Shown here one piece after another: positions 12,111 through 25,509 of a DNA stretch of 64,000 nt (position 1 is its first letter; each line of letters starts with the position of its first letter). Origin of the DNA: Adineta steineri (taxonomy: Eukaryota > Rotifera > Eurotatoria > Adinetida > Adinetidae); contig CAJNOI010000170.1 in the NCBI GenBank assembly GCA_905250115.1, positions 1-64,000 on the forward strand, read 5' to 3'. Made by a program: the position numbers and the translations under genes. The notes beneath the pieces are model-generated. The model worked only from the letters and a program-made list of their open reading frames with translations, searched no databases and had not been told where the DNA came from.

Positions 12111-12358
12111 TTATGAAGCTCCAATCCATCTATAAATTGTTGTTTGTTTACTTTTTGTTGCTTTATCAAGATCTAACATAGCATAAATTCCTTCAGTCAT
12201 CTTCTCTGGATTAATCGCTGCTACTCTCTCTTTCGTAAGTCCCAATTTCATATGGAAAAAAATCTTAAAATTCTATTCAATATTTCAATACAAAACTCTA
12301 CCTCTTTCTCCAGAAAATCGATGATTTCGTCGTAATTAACATGTACATCACCTGACAT
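12111..12358 (-). pseudogene. 3' fragment of an unrecognised gene, perhaps a short-chain dehydrogenase tail
   Basis: Minus-strand exons 12302-12358 and 12111-12263 splice at phase 0 through a 38-bp intron and give 69 residues starting MSGDVHVNYDEIIDFLEKE and ending QTTIYRWIGAS. The end (KMTEGIYAMLDLDKA, then TIYRW) resembles the C-terminus of some short-chain dehydrogenases, but there is no Rossmann fold or catalytic YxxxK here. Upstream sequence immediately changes into a dehydrogenase fragment on the opposite strand. Most likely a truncated remnant created by a rearrangement; a genuine tiny gene is less likely. Confidence 0.35.
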
Positions 12359-12379
12359 ATCAAGTCGAAGGATGAAAGA

Positions 12380-12989
12380 AAACTGACTTATTTTCTTGCA
12401 TACGAACGTCAAGTGATGGGACGGATTGATCATTAAAAAGAAGGTAAATGGTATGATCGTCAATCAGGTACTCTTAAAGGATGACAGATTATGGTTGTTG
12501 TGCTGCTCAGATGCTGGTACCTTTTGGTGTCAATTTGATAGGAATTCCCAACACATCTCGTTCGATTAGTCCATTTCATCAATGTGAAACATTAGAAGAT
12601 CTTCCTCGGTTTTTAGAAACTGCTGACTATGTAGTTAATCCCCTACCCAATACACCTCAAACTCAAAATATTTGGAATGCAACGTTATTTGCTCGAATGA
12701 AACCAACAGCGATATTTATTAATGTAGGACGAGGTAGTGCAATTGTTGATGCTGATCTCATTACTAGTTTGGAATGGAAACAATTGGCAGGTGCAGTATT
12801 GATGCCTGTCGAAAAGAACCATTACCTTCCGACCATCCATTTTGGCGTACACAAGGACTTCTCCTTACTAGTCATAGTGCTGCACCATCTCTAGCGTATG
12901 CTATTGTTGAACTTTTTTGTGACAATCTGAGCAGATTTTGTAACAATCTTAGTATGTGTGATAGAGTTGATTTTGATCGTGGTTATTAG
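12380..12989 (+). pseudogene. Degenerate D-isomer 2-hydroxyacid dehydrogenase fragment
   Basis: The piece resembles glyoxylate/hydroxypyruvate reductases. In order: FLAYERQ helix remnant, KEGKWYDRQSGTLKG, a damaged GxG loop (DYGCCAAQM), the ADYVVNPLPNTPQT strand, MKPTAIFINVGRGSAIVD, then after a shift of frame near 12800 the segment EPLPSDHPFWR...SHSAAPS that carries the catalytic His region. In-frame stops occur near 12433 and around 12480, and the N-terminal catalytic half is absent. The family reduces 2-keto acids with NAD(P)H; this copy cannot. GhrA-like relatives are often bacterial, so an acquired gene that has decayed is possible but untested. Confidence 0.75.
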
Positions 12990-13179
12990 AAAACATTAAT
13001 GCCTTTTCAATTAATCTATGTGTATAAATAAATTCAGTGTGTAGAATATTTACTTACACCAGAGCAGAAAGAAACATGTTTTTCTCTTTCATAACATTAT
13101 GCAAGAATATGAGTCATACATACATACATAAACATATTTATTTTTCAGTCATCATGTGATTGCATGTGCATAATAAGTG

Positions 13180-15152
13180 ATGGAGCGTCCACAAATCATA
13201 TATAAAAATAATGGTAATTTTGAAGAATTAACAGATCTTATTAATGAAACATTACATGGAACTATTTGTGCATGTGAAAATGATAATGTACATCAGTTAG
13301 AAACAGTTTTATAATCAATTGAAACAGTTAAACTTGATCGTTATTTAAATGCAATGATGGAATTATATCGTTCTCCAACATACCTATTAACTCCATTAAT
13401 GTTTGCATCTATTCATGGACATAGTTCAATTGTTCGTTTTTTATTAGAAAACTATTCTCATTATTGTATAGTTGATGCACTGAATTATTCGTCTGACTTT
13501 GATTATGATTCTTTTAAATATGAAGGATATTTCTATAGACAAACAGCACTTTGGCTTGCTGTTCAAAACAAACATTTCAATGTTGTTCAAATATTGATAT
13601 CACTTGGAAAAGCAAATGTTAATCATATGGCAGATGAGTCCGAAGGAAAGTCATGGACACCATTAGGTTTAGCATGTAGAGATGGTCAAATATCTCATTG
13701 AAAATGGTGCTAATTTATACAATGTTGATCAAAATAACTCAACATCTCTTATGATTGCATGTAAATATGAAAACTATGATGTTGTACAGTATTTATTAAG
13801 TTTAGATATTATCAAATTGTTATTAGAAGAATATCATGCAAAAATTATCAAGAATAACGTGGGATGCACACCATTAACAATAGCTGGTGTAGACGATGAT
13901 GAGCTTGTTATGAATTATTATATGAATAATGATGACAAATCTTGGTATACAACTTCACAAATCATTGATGAACTTGAATTAATTGGATGTTATCATTTGA
14001 CATCGAATAAAGTCGATAGATATAGCAAATCTTATGAATATTTTCTACGAGTAATGAAATTAAGATACAAAGACTTAAACAAATCAATTCTTAACACTAA
14101 TCTTCTACCACCGATGGAAGTTTATGATTATTATATTGAATGTCAAACAATCGAAGAGTTAGAACTGATTAAAAATGATCCAGATCGTATCATGATGCAA
14201 GGTCTTATGATATGGGAACGATTGAATATAACATTCGATTTTCTTAATCAACTTAATACTCAAGCTTTATATTATGCAAATAACATAGAATATCAACGTG
14301 CTATACAATTATATACACATGCATGTTATCTTCGAATAAAGACACAAATTGATGTACATGGATATTTAGAAGATCTCAAGAATTGTACTAAAATTAACTG
14401 GCAATAAATTTTTAAGAATTAAAGATCTTCGATTGATAAAAGACTTTCATGGAGATAACGACAAATTTCCTTGGTCATCAAATGAAATCAAATCCACCGA
14501 AGTATATCATATAGATCAATGTTTATCTATCATACTGAATCTAATTTTTATTGGAATTGAAGTAAGTAACAAAAGAATAAATTGAAATATAACATAAAAA
14601 ATCTAGATCTTAAGATATAGTGGTGAAAAAGAACGAGAACGACGACGAATTATTCATCAATTAGTTCAACAATTACTTGATTTTGATTATCGTACTGTAT
14701 CTGATAACAAAACATTATTACATCTTTCTTTGATTCCATACCACAAGGATCGGTGGCTTGGTCATATTGGTATTGTCACAACATTTCCATCTCTACCGGT
14801 TGTAAAATTCTTGTTGTCTTGTCGAGCATCAATCAACGCAATTGATAATGATCATTATACATCATTGCATGATTTTGTTCTAAATGATTATAAACATTTT
14901 CCCCATCTCCAATGAATTGATATAGAAAACATTTTTAAATTGCTTATCAATTCTGGTGCACATCTTGATGCAATTGCTCATGGGCGAACACCGAAAGATT
15001 GTGCTGAAGATACAAGATTTCAACGTCTTTTTGAAATGCATCCCATTCCATTGCACTTAAAATGTATTTCTGCTAGACTAATTCAAAAGGAAAAGATCAA
15101 TTATATGAATTCGATACCTACACATTTGCAATCATTTATTGAAATGCATTGA
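13180..15152 (+). pseudogene. Decayed FEM1-like ankyrin protein gene
   Basis: Translated pieces follow animal FEM1 proteins from end to end: an N-terminal region (MERPQIIYKNNG), ankyrin repeats (TPLMFASIHGHSSIVRFLLE, TALWLAVQNKHFNVVQIL, TPLGLACRDG, MVKYLIENGANL, TSLMIACKYENYDVVQYLL), the TPR-like centre (LPPMEVYDYYIECQTIEELE...RIMMQGLMIWER; ALYYANNIEYQRAIQLYTHA), late ankyrins (VVKFLLSCRASINAID) and the diagnostic C-terminus HLKCISARLIQKEKINY. An intron near 14563-14608 is retained. Breaks: TAA at 13312-13314, a short deletion with frame change near 13680, loss of about one ankyrin repeat near 13800, a frame change near 14385, and TGA near 14914. FEM1 proteins are substrate receptors of CUL2 ubiquitin ligases. 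A functional copy presumably exists elsewhere. Confidence 0.85.
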
Positions 15153-15441
15153 TTATACTTTCAAATCATTGACAATTATGAATAAAAAGATATTCATATA
15201 AAATAAAAATATTACTTCATGTTATGTCATTTAAAAAAACTGCACTACACCATATGGCTTCTCTACCATCGCTTATCTATATGACGGTGAAATAAGAAAG
15301 AATATTCTAAAGATAACTAAGATTTTTTTTTCTTCTCATATCATACTACGTCAGTTAAATCATTATGCACTTTTTCAATGATACGACAAAATTTAACGTT
15401 ATCTTTGCAAAGTAAGATGATCATGCAAAGTCTCTAATTCA

Positions 15442-15448
15442 TATAAAT
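15442..15448 (+). promoter_or_regulatory. TATA box for cathepsin L gene
   Basis: TATAAAT lies about 78 bp upstream of the cathepsin ATG, consistent with a short 5' UTR. The rest of the 373-bp gap from 15153 shows nothing else. Confidence 0.5.
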
Positions 15449-15525
15449 ACACATCACTTTCTCATTGCTAGTAAATCATTTTTCGTTGATAAACAAGAAT
15501 ATTATCATTACATACAATAACAATA

Positions 15526-16777
<1,252 letters not shown>

Positions 16778-17432
16778 TTCAGCGATTATATTAAGAAAAT
16801 AATACGAACTGTATATTTAATTCTACATTTTTTTTCTCTAGTTGATACATATAACATCTTTAAAATAAATCGAATTTTCTCTACAAAAAATCTTGTACTA
16901 TCGAATTGATATTATTGAAATAATTTTGAGGGAGTGAGTGCAAACACATCTTAACTTGACTTGTACATAGAGATAACCGTTGATTCGTTCTGTCGTTTTT
17001 TTCTCAAGCCAATATTCAAGCTGAGTGTGCATTATGAGACACATCAGACTGATAGACAATATTCAATATTAAAACGAAGTCTGTGCATTTTCTCACACGA
17101 TCACATGAATATATTCATTCTTTTTATCTCACAATTGAATGCGTCGTTTTTTTTATTGGACATTTGATCTTACTCATGTCGACCGTAGAGTTTCTCTTTT
17201 TTTTCAACATAGGATAAGAAAAACTATGATTTTTAAGTTCATTTCTTTGTATCATATTCAAGTAACTGTCTGGAACAAAGATTTCGTGAGTATAAATCTT
17301 AAGACTATAAATCAACATCAGTTACTATAGAATGATTTTATTTTATGAAAATATTAACTTTCAGATTTTAAGTGTTCATTGATCAAACAAAAACAAGTAT
17401 TTATTAGACGATAGTAAGACGTTAAATACACA
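16778..17432. other. Intergenic, nothing recognised
   Basis: AT-rich. Holds the 3' end of the cathepsin transcript (AATAAA-like runs near 16863) and the presumed promoter of the transporter. Overlapping 60-70 codon frames on both strands look random. Confidence 0.5.
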
Positions 17433-19262
17433 ATGGTGATCGAATCTACGTCAAAAACTGCATCAAGGATACAAGTTTATTTAAGTCATCCATGGAATTT
17501 AATGAAAACTGGATATCTTATTTTAACTTGGATTATAATGGTAAATTTTATACTTCTACGAATGATTTTCATCAGAAAAACAAATTCTTTAATATTTCAG
17601 GGTTTTCATCTTGAATTAATTGGTCCTACACTGCCAATTCTCGCAGCAAATATTCAAGTAACATATAGTGGTATGGGTTCAGTACTTGCATCGAGAAGTG
17701 CTGGATATTTAATTGCGAATCTTCTTGGTGCTATTTTACAAAATATTGTTAAAAATCATTCTGAAGGTCTCCTATTTTGTGCATTTATTTTACCTGCTGT
17801 TGGTAAAATCTTCTCATCGAAATAAAAACCCTTTAAATTGTTTTGTTTTCAGTGGTTTTTGCTACTCCATTTGTTACATCATTAATATTAATGTGTGTTT
17901 TATCGTTTACTCAAGGACTTTCGAAAGGTTTTACAGATTTAGGTGGAAATAACCTTTTATTGAAAATGTGGACTGTTAATGCTGCAGCACCTTTAAATTC
18001 AGTTCATTTAGGTTATGGATTGGGTGCTGTTTTTGCTAATTTACTTGTTCGTCCGTTTATTACACAAAAACATTTATCCCTCAATGTTACAAATCATGAA
18101 GGGACTAATGTGACAAATGTTAATCCAAACATTGTTATTCCATATTCAATCACTGCAGTTTTATGTTTTTTTATTGCTATTGGACATATGCTGTTTTATA
18201 TTCCAGTGTTAAGAAATCGCAGACAAAAATCACAAGTACAACAGGTAATAATAAAGCAAAGGAAAAATAATGAAAGTAGTAGTATAGTCGAAGATACTGC
18301 TAACTTCATCTATGTAAAAGTTGAATTAGTTAACAAATGTCATGCTTATATTTAGATTGACTATGCTGCTGTTAGTACGAATCTAGATGATGTTAATCTT
18401 TCGATGAAGAAAGAAAATTCATCGCCATATTCTCCTCGTACATGTGGTCGTGGATATTTTCAATATGGTTTAAGTCTTTCAACAATATTTATTATTTATA
18501 CATTTTTCATGGGAGGAAATTATCAAACATTTTCAAAATTCTTTTTTTCTTATCTCAAATTTGATAAATTTAATCTATCAACTGAAGCCGCCAGTTGGGG
18601 AATGACTCTTTATTGGCTTTCATATTCTGTATGTATTATCATTTTATTTATCAACTCATTACCAAAGATAAGTTTTTACTAAAATAGGTTGGACGATTCA
18701 TTTTTGCCATCATATCTGTATTTCTATCAGTGAATATATGTCTCAATATTATTTGGTTTGGAGCTTTGTGTTTGGCCGCTGCTTGGCTTATTTATGTTTG
18801 GGTGATTGGTTTAACAAGTACAAGTTTATTTATTCTTGGTGCAGTGACCGGTTTGATATTTGCACCGATATTCCCATTATCATTTGGATATTTTAATCAA
18901 AGATTAAATGTTATACCAATGCTTCTTGGTTTACTATTATGTGGGACAGCACTTGGAGCCATGACATTGAACAAAATAGCTGGTATACTTTAGAAATGAT
19001 AAAATATATTTAATTCTTTTTGAATATTTTAGGTCTAGTTATGGATCGTGATCCAAATCATTTTCCAACACTTTTAGCTGTTTGCATATTAATGGCAATT
19101 ATTCTTTATATTGTTTCATATCTTGTTCATTTTGTTCATCAACGAAAAAATTTATTAAACGTTCAATCTTCAACAAATAATGATACAACTCATGCTTCTG
19201 AAGATTTTCGTGACGAAGAACAGCAAATAGCTATTGCTTTAAGAAATCAAGAACATAAATAA
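17433..19262 (+). CDS. MFS transporter, MFSD4 / NaGLT1 sugar-transporter-like
   Basis: Six exons (17433-17540, 17601-17802, 17853-18244, 18356-18628, 18688-18982, 19033-19262) join with consistent phases into 499 residues. Hydrophobicity shows about 11-12 membrane spans in two halves around a polar loop (residues about 210-270). Landmarks: FHLELIGPTLPILA in span 1, GFTDLGGNNLLLKMW and NSVHLGYGLGAVFANLL in the first half; these match the D(T/L)GGN and ALHxxxxxGA motifs of the MFSD4/NaGLT1 group. The tail is cytoplasmic and acidic (ASEDFRDEEQQ). Family knowledge: NaGLT1 carries glucose with sodium. Substrate and ion coupling here are inferred only. No frame damage. The downstream piggyBac starts about 20 bp after the stop codon. 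Confidence 0.8.
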
Positions 19263-19733
19263 CAAATTTTATTTCTAGTATTAACCCTTTAAGTACCAAC
19301 GGGGCCTATAAGCCCCACTTTTTTAAGATTTAATAAAATTTCAATAACTCACAAAAATAATAGAGTATCGACATGCTGTCATCGCTACGACATACAAGAC
19401 GCTTCGATGTATGCACCTGGACTATATTTATCACTTTAACGATATTAATTAGTGAAACTCATGAATCTTTTGAATAATATAACACTGATATGTTTTGATA
19501 CATTGCAATAAATGGAAAATACGTATTAATTCATGAACACATATAATTTTCATAGAAACCGCGTTTATCTCCTTAGCGCTGGTGGCATCTATCTCGATTT
19601 TTCTCGTTCTCTTAGCAGTGTATAATATGCACTATATATATATTTGTTTATATTTATATCAAATGGTATTTTTTCAAAAGAAGTGGTCATTTTAACAGCT
19701 TACAATCAAATCAGTATAAAAAAAAGAAGAAAT

Positions 19734-22700
19734 ATGGATATGGATATGGATATTTCAAGTGATTCCAATTCTCAAGATGAAAAACTTTCAGACTTCTCTG
19801 AATGTAGTGATTCTTCACACGAAACTGGAAGTTCTTCTGATAGTTACGAGAACGAAGTATCCTCTAGCTGCGACAACGAAAGTTCATCTGATGATAAAGA
19901 AAGTCAAAGTTCACGTGACGATGATAGAACAAATGAAAGTTCATCCGGTAATGATTCAAGTGAAAGCTTATCTGATACTGATGGATATGAGAGTTCATCG
20001 GATGATGGTCATAAACATACTTTTGAATGGAATTCTCAAATTCCGAAGAAACCTTTGAAATTATTCAACGATACCTCAAATGTTTCACATCAAAATTATT
20101 CTAACTTTCGTCCTATCGATTTTTTCAAATTATTATTCACTGAACAATTACTCCAACTGATATGGAAACAAACGAATATTTATGGTGGTAAAAGATATGG
20201 TACAAATTGGATTCCAGTGCAAATAGCTGATATTAAAAAATGGATTGGATTGAATATTCTAATGGGATATCACAAACTACCGTCGTATAAAATTTACTGG
20301 TCTTCCAATTCGAATTTCAACGTGCCGATTGTCAGTCAAACAATGCCAAGGAACTTATTTACAAAGATCCTAACAAATATTCATTTGGGTAATAGTAAAC
20401 GAACGCATTCAAGGAGATCAAAAGACTATTCTAAGACATACAAGGTCGATGAGTATCTAAATATTCTACGAAATAATTTCAAAAATAATTATACTTTAGG
20501 TGAATATGTCAGCATTGATGAATCAATGGTCAAATTCAAAGGCCGATGTTCACTAAAACAATATGTTCCTATGAAGCCGATCAAACGTGGATTTAAAATA
20601 TGGGTGTTAGCAGATTCTGCCAATGGTTATATGTATGATTTTCAAATTTATAAAGGAAAAGATACTGACAGAACAACATCTCTAGGTGAACATGTTGTAA
20701 AAACCATGGTCAAAGAAATACACTTTTCTTATCGAAAAGTTTTTTTCGATAATTATTTTACAACTCCGGATTTGCTTCGATATTTATACAAAAAAGGGCT
20801 TTATGCTGCTGGAACTATTCGTGGAAATAGAAAAAATCTGCCAGCAGATTTTTGTTGTTCTAACCAAAAACTTAATTATGGTGAATATGAATATATTACA
20901 TCAGATTATTTAGTTCTTTACAAATGGCAGGATAAAAAACCAGTTTTCTTATTGTCAAATTTTCACGATCCAACTTCCTATGGTATTATCTATAGAAAAA
21001 AAAAAGATGGCGGTACAACAACTGTGACATGCCCAACATCTATTATCGACTACAATCGTTTCATGGGAGGTGTCGACAGAGCTGACCAAAGAAAAGAAAG
21101 CTACGCATTGGATCGAAAATCAAGAAGGTGGTGGCTTCGAATTTTCTTCAATTTTTTAAACATCTCATTGTCTAATTCATTCGTTATATACGAAAGTTGT
21201 ACTGGTCGAAATCTGTCATATCTTGAATATTTATCATCGATTACTAGAGGGCTGCAGGGCAAGACATTTTAGCAACCTGTACCCTGCCCTTCTCAGACTT
21301 TGACAACCTGCAACCTGCCCTGCCCTGTAAGTTTTCCGCGCACCCTGCCCTGCCCTGCCCTGTAAAAATTTTTGTAACCTTTAACCTGCCCTGCCCTGCT
21401 ATACATTATAAAAAAAAACTCTTAACTTTCCTATCAATTTGTTGTACAATTTTATTCAATCTATTTCACATTATAAAGTAAATAAATAAACAAAAACAAT
21501 ATCATATATCTCGAAAGTTTCGCATCATTAACATATCGTGTACTACATCTGGATTTAATGATTGCCTTCGTTTTTCTAAAATCCGTCCAGACGCACTAAA
21601 AATCCGTTCAGATGTTGCGGAACTTGCTGGAATTCCAAGTAATGATTTTGCTAACAAAGCAAGTTCTGGAAACAATAGCGAATGTTTGTTCCACCATTGT
21701 ATAATTGTATCATCCTTCGTAAATGACAGTTTCGTTTTAAGATAACGTTCAAGCTCATCAGAATCGTCATCCGAGTCGTCCTCGGGATCTCCAGCAAATT
21801 CTACCATAACATCATTTTCCTTAATAAAATTGTTTTTCTTTTTTTTTAATCGTTTATTGGTGGTTTTAGAATTGGTTTTAGATGATAAAGATGAGTTTTC
21901 TTCACGAATACCAAGTGTTACTATTATTTTTCTGATATCTGCATAAATTTCATTTCGATAACTATCCTCTAATGTCTAAAATAAAATTTCAAAGTTATAA
22001 GAGCGATGTAGTACTAGAAACAGGCCAGATTACTTGAAGCTTTTTTGTTGCAGGATATAAACATGTAGCTATATAGTGTAATGATGTCAAATGAACTTTA
22101 TCATCCAACATATTTGAAACAGCATTTTTAAATTGATTTAATAATAAAGAATCATCCTGGTTAGGTATACAAGAAGCTTTTAATTTCCAAAACCAGGGAA
22201 CAACTAGATGTAATGTTGGTGAAGTATCAGCAGATAGTTGCTCACTTGCTACTTTAAATAATGATAAAAATTTCTCTACATCTTTAACTAATTTTCGATT
22301 AATATCTTGTAAATAATGTGCTTCATTTCGTTCAAGCAAAAGATCTTCACAATCATTGAAATTCAAGGATATTGACTCAAGCATATCATGAATCGAATTC
22401 CAACGAGTTTCAACGTTCAACTTAAGACTAGTTGGTAATAATTGGTTCATTTCGCACCTTTTAAAGTGGCTACACATATCTTGACATGATTTAAACAACA
22501 ATTCTAAATTCGGACATAGTTTAACACTATTATGTAACGTCAAGTTCAAGCAATGGCAGATACATCTAAGATGCACTTCTCCCTCTAAATAGAAAAAAAA
22601 ATTATATAAAATGAATTTGCATGCATAAGTCACTCACTCAAACCACAAACAAGATTGGAGCCATTATCGGTTACATAGATTATATGATATTTATCTCGAT

Positions 22701-24659
22701 TAATATCATAACTCGACAAAACAAAGAATATTTTTTTCTTCGTGTTGTCCCCCGTCTTCGATTGTTCAAATAAACAAGTATGTAGCATATAAGTTATATT
22801 TTCGTTATTTCTGCAGTAGTGAATATTGATTGTAAGATAGCTCTCACTTGTACCACTATTTTTCCAGTAATCGCTTGATATGCCAATTAATCTAACAGCT
22901 TTTAAATCAACCATCATAATATCTTTTAATTTATTTCGATAATCATTTGATATTCGAGAAATAGTGCGCGATATATTAGTTGGGTCAGGTAATAATAATG
23001 TTGATGTAGGTGCACCAAGTTTAGCTACACCGTACTGGTAGCCAAGATTAATCAAAGATTGACATAAATTTGTAAAACCAGGACCTTTTACGATGTTGAA
23101 TGATCGCATGTCTAATGCGCAGAATTTGGCGCAGGCAATCGTTATTGATCGTTTATCATCAGGTGATACACTAACTTCATTAGATTTATTTAAATATTTA
23201 TCAAGTGTATTATTGTTCTTTAATTGATTTGATTTTTCAAGACAATTTTTTACGTGATAACTAATCGTAGAAGTTCCATTAGAAATTGAATACGATAAAA
23301 TGTCATTACATAATCCACATTGAACAAATGGTTGATATTGATCACTGGAGCATTTAATACGTAATAAATGTTGCCAAAATAAACCATGAGATGATGATGG
23401 TGGTTGTGCTTTAGCAATAAACGCACCATTCTTTAATTTCTCTATCACCTCCTTCTTTTTCCGTTCCACATCTTTTTTTAAATCTGACATGAATGATACT
23501 TCAAAAGCAGCAAACTCTGGATGATATTAATAACGATAATAAAAAGAATGTGTAGTAATATTAATAATAATACAAATAAAAAAGAATGTATACTGATATT
23601 AGTAAAGTAAATAAAAATAATGTATATTAATATTAATAATAATACAAATAAAACGAATGTATACTAATATTAATAAAGTAAATAAAAAGAATGTGTAGTA
23701 ATATTAATAACAATGTAAATAAAAAGAATGCATAATAATATCAATAATGCAAATAGAAATAATGTATACTGATATTAATAATAATGTAAATAAAAAGAAT
23801 GTATACTAATATTAATAAAGTAAATAAAAAGAATGTATATTAATATTAATAATAATGTAAATAAAAAGAATGCATAATAATATTAATAATGCAAATAAAA
23901 AGAATGTATAATAATATTAATAGCGATCATAAAAAGATTAATACAATGTTAATGATAATATTTAAAGATTAAAATTCATAATCTTAATAATGGTTCATAA
24001 ACGAGTAGTTGATGTTGTTAATGATGATACTAGAAAAAAAGATAATATTAAAATTTAGAAAATTTAATATAGATCTTAGTATCTATATGTACATAAAGAA
24101 AAAATTGGATTAGTGATATTTACATTTCTATTGGATATCTATGCGGATCAATCTAAATGATTTCAGTTTACTTTTATTCTTTTTCTTTTTGTATAATTTT
24201 ACAAAAGATGTCAGTAGTATTTAGTGTGCAAAATTTTTCACAGGTTGACAGGTTATGACATTCGTACCCTGCAACCTGCCCTGTAAAAATTTTCATAACC
24301 TGGCCCTGCCCTGCCCTGCCCGGCCAGGGCAGGGCAGGGCAGGGCAGGTTAGCTCAACCTGCAGGGCTCTATCGATTACTAAAGTATTGATTGAAGAAGG
24401 AACAACACACCAGCGCACAATATTTTCCAAAAACTCAAGTAAAAAGAAAAATAGATCAACAGGAAGAAAGATATCATTCAACAAACAGAACAACTCACAT
24501 CAACATCTTCCAATTATTAGTAATCGAAGCAGATGCGCTTTCTGTAGCACAAATAAACGTGAACATAGGTCTATCTATCACTGTTCTCATTGTAAAAGAG
24601 CGTTTTGTATGAATACGAACAGAAATTGCTTTTATGATTACCATAAAAATATTTTATAA
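19734..24659 (+). CDS. piggyBac transposase, interrupted by hAT insertion
   Basis: The first part, 19734-21244, encodes the N-terminal and catalytic domains. The second, 24380-24659, encodes the C-terminal tail; the hAT element lies between and the frame is otherwise continuous. The start MDMDMDISSDSN is preferred over an upstream start because the acidic, Ser-rich N-terminus is typical. The DDE/D catalytic residues are visible in SIDESMVKFKGR, VFFDNYFT and IIDYNRFMGGVDRAD. The C-terminal cysteine-rich domain (RCAFCSTNKREH...HCSHCKRAFC) is the zinc-binding region that contacts the transposon ends. As it stands the protein would stop shortly inside the hAT (21272), lacking that domain, so this copy is probably not active. 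Confidence 0.9.
21250..21405. repeat. Left subterminal CCCTGCC array of hAT
   Basis: Repeated CCCTGCC / AACCTGC units with (C)CCTGTAAAAATTTT spacers. The same motifs recur at the other end. Such subterminal repeats commonly serve as transposase-binding sites in hAT elements. Confidence 0.8.
21502..23490 (-). CDS. hAT transposase (BED finger + RNase H-like + C-terminal dimerisation)
   Basis: Three exons on the minus strand, 22638-23490, 22034-22584 and 21502-21975, join at phases 1 and 0 into 625 residues without a break. An N-terminal BED-type zinc finger is seen around residues 45-85 (CGLCNDILSY...ISYHVKNC). The catalytic core contains VRLIGISSDYW, VTDNGSN and RCICHCLNLTLHNSV (the conserved C/H region). 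The C-terminal hAT dimerisation domain is clear: FPELALLAKSLLGIPASSATSERIFSASG, then RRQSLNPDVVHDMLMMRN. An acidic stretch (DPEDDSDDDSDE) precedes it. All parts look intact, so this copy could be autonomous. It acts by cut-and-paste on the TAGAG ends. Confidence 0.9.
23510..23960. repeat. AT-rich minisatellite, about 35-45 bp unit
   Basis: Degenerate tandem repeats built from AAATAAAAAGAATGTATA and TAATATTAATAATA blocks, about ten to twelve copies, inside the hAT element upstream of the transposase start. Confidence 0.8.
24240..24371. repeat. Right subterminal CCCTGCC array with GC hairpin of hAT
   Basis: Contains CCCTGCCCTGCCCTG directly followed by its inverse GGCAGGGCAGGGCAGGG, which can fold into a strong GC hairpin at about 24302-24346. 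Mirrors the array at the left end. Confidence 0.8.
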
Positions 24660-25252
24660 ACTAGCAAAACTGTTTTGTGTGAATTTTTTTTGCACATTTT
24701 TTGTATGTTAGTAAATAAATCTCTCTAACGTATCTCGTACGGAATATTTCTAAATGTTTTCAACAGGAATATTAATCCTAAGTCACGACTATCCTAAATA
24801 TCACTTCATAACAAGAATTCATTCAGCGGCGGCGTCATGGTACTTAAAGGGTTAATCATTTTCAAAGTTGCCATGTAATTTTTTATATCCATACTTGAGA
24901 AAATTTTTATTTGATCAACTATATTCAACGTTGTGTTATTCAGTAGAGGACACTCGGGTACACATGCTTATGCATAAAAAATGTGTTCTCAAACTATCTT
25001 CTTAAATAAATTTTTTATGAGACAAGTTCACAGAAAACTAACAAAATTTTCAAAAAAGTGTTTTGTTGCTATTTTTATGGTACAGTGGATCCTTTTCAGT
25101 GAGAACTAGTAAAACAATGAAGGGAATAGGGTGTGGATAAAAAAGAGACTCACCCATCGATTTGGTTAAAATTTTTAAATTAAATTTGTCTACAAATAAT
25201 AATAATAATAATAGTAAATGTTTGTTATACAGTTCTTAATAATAATAAAACG

Positions 25253-25355
25253 ATGGGGTGTGGGTGTGGGTATGGGTGTCTACTATTTCTATTTACTCTC
25301 ATGTCCAAGCCCACACCTTCACGAAAGTGGAATTTACCTATCCACCGACACCCTC
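25253..25355. repeat. GGTGTGGGTGTGGG / CCCACACC hairpin
   Basis: One of the best members of the dispersed family: three GTGTGGGT-type units, a loop of about 30 bases, then CCCACACC and a second C-rich patch (CACCCTCATGAT). Confidence 0.7.
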
Positions 25356-25509
25356 ATGATGATCTCAATTTCGCGCATTCGCATTTTTTCAAATCGCACA
25401 GAGATTTATATCTTCTTTTCCTTTTGTCTGATGAAGGTTGATCAAAAAACAAATTGTTTTCTTTTAAATGTAGAAAGAAATAATTTTGAAACTGTTCAAA
25501 CACGAGAGT

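Larger units (their letters stand above)
21237..24379 (-). mobile_element. hAT transposon nested in piggyBac
   Basis: Exact 8-bp target duplication TCGATTAC at 21237-21244 and 24372-24379. Element 21245-24371 (3127 bp) has imperfect inverted ends starting TAGAGGGCTGCAGG and TAGAGCCCTGCAGG. Next to each end is a dense array of CCCTG/CAGGG units (about 21250-21400 and 24265-24365). It encodes a complete-looking transposase on the minus strand. The perfect target duplication and uninterrupted transposase make this the youngest insertion seen here. Confidence 0.95.
19281..24855 (+). mobile_element. piggyBac transposon, split by a nested hAT
   Basis: TTAA duplications at 19281-19284 and 24852-24855 flank inverted ends CCCTTTAAGTACCA (left) and its reverse complement TGGTACTTAAAGGG (right). 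The element measures about 5.57 kb; without the nested hAT and one copy of its 8-bp target duplication it would be about 2.44 kb, the size of a classic piggyBac. It carries one transposase gene on the plus strand. The clean ends and long open frames suggest a fairly young insertion, with the hAT younger still. It lies just past the MFS transporter stop. Confidence 0.95.

Noticed and set aside
19759-20058. 99-codon Met/Val/Ile-rich frame
   Set aside because: Out-of-frame shadow of the acidic Ser-rich N-terminus of the piggyBac transposase.
23510-23960. Possible CRISPR-like array
   Set aside because: Units are contiguous, degenerate and AT-only, without unique spacers; it is an ordinary minisatellite in a eukaryotic transposon.
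24255-24659. Independent gene with a CxxC zinc region
   Set aside because: It is the C-terminal cysteine-rich part of the piggyBac transposase separated by the hAT insertion; its first codons are hAT end sequence.
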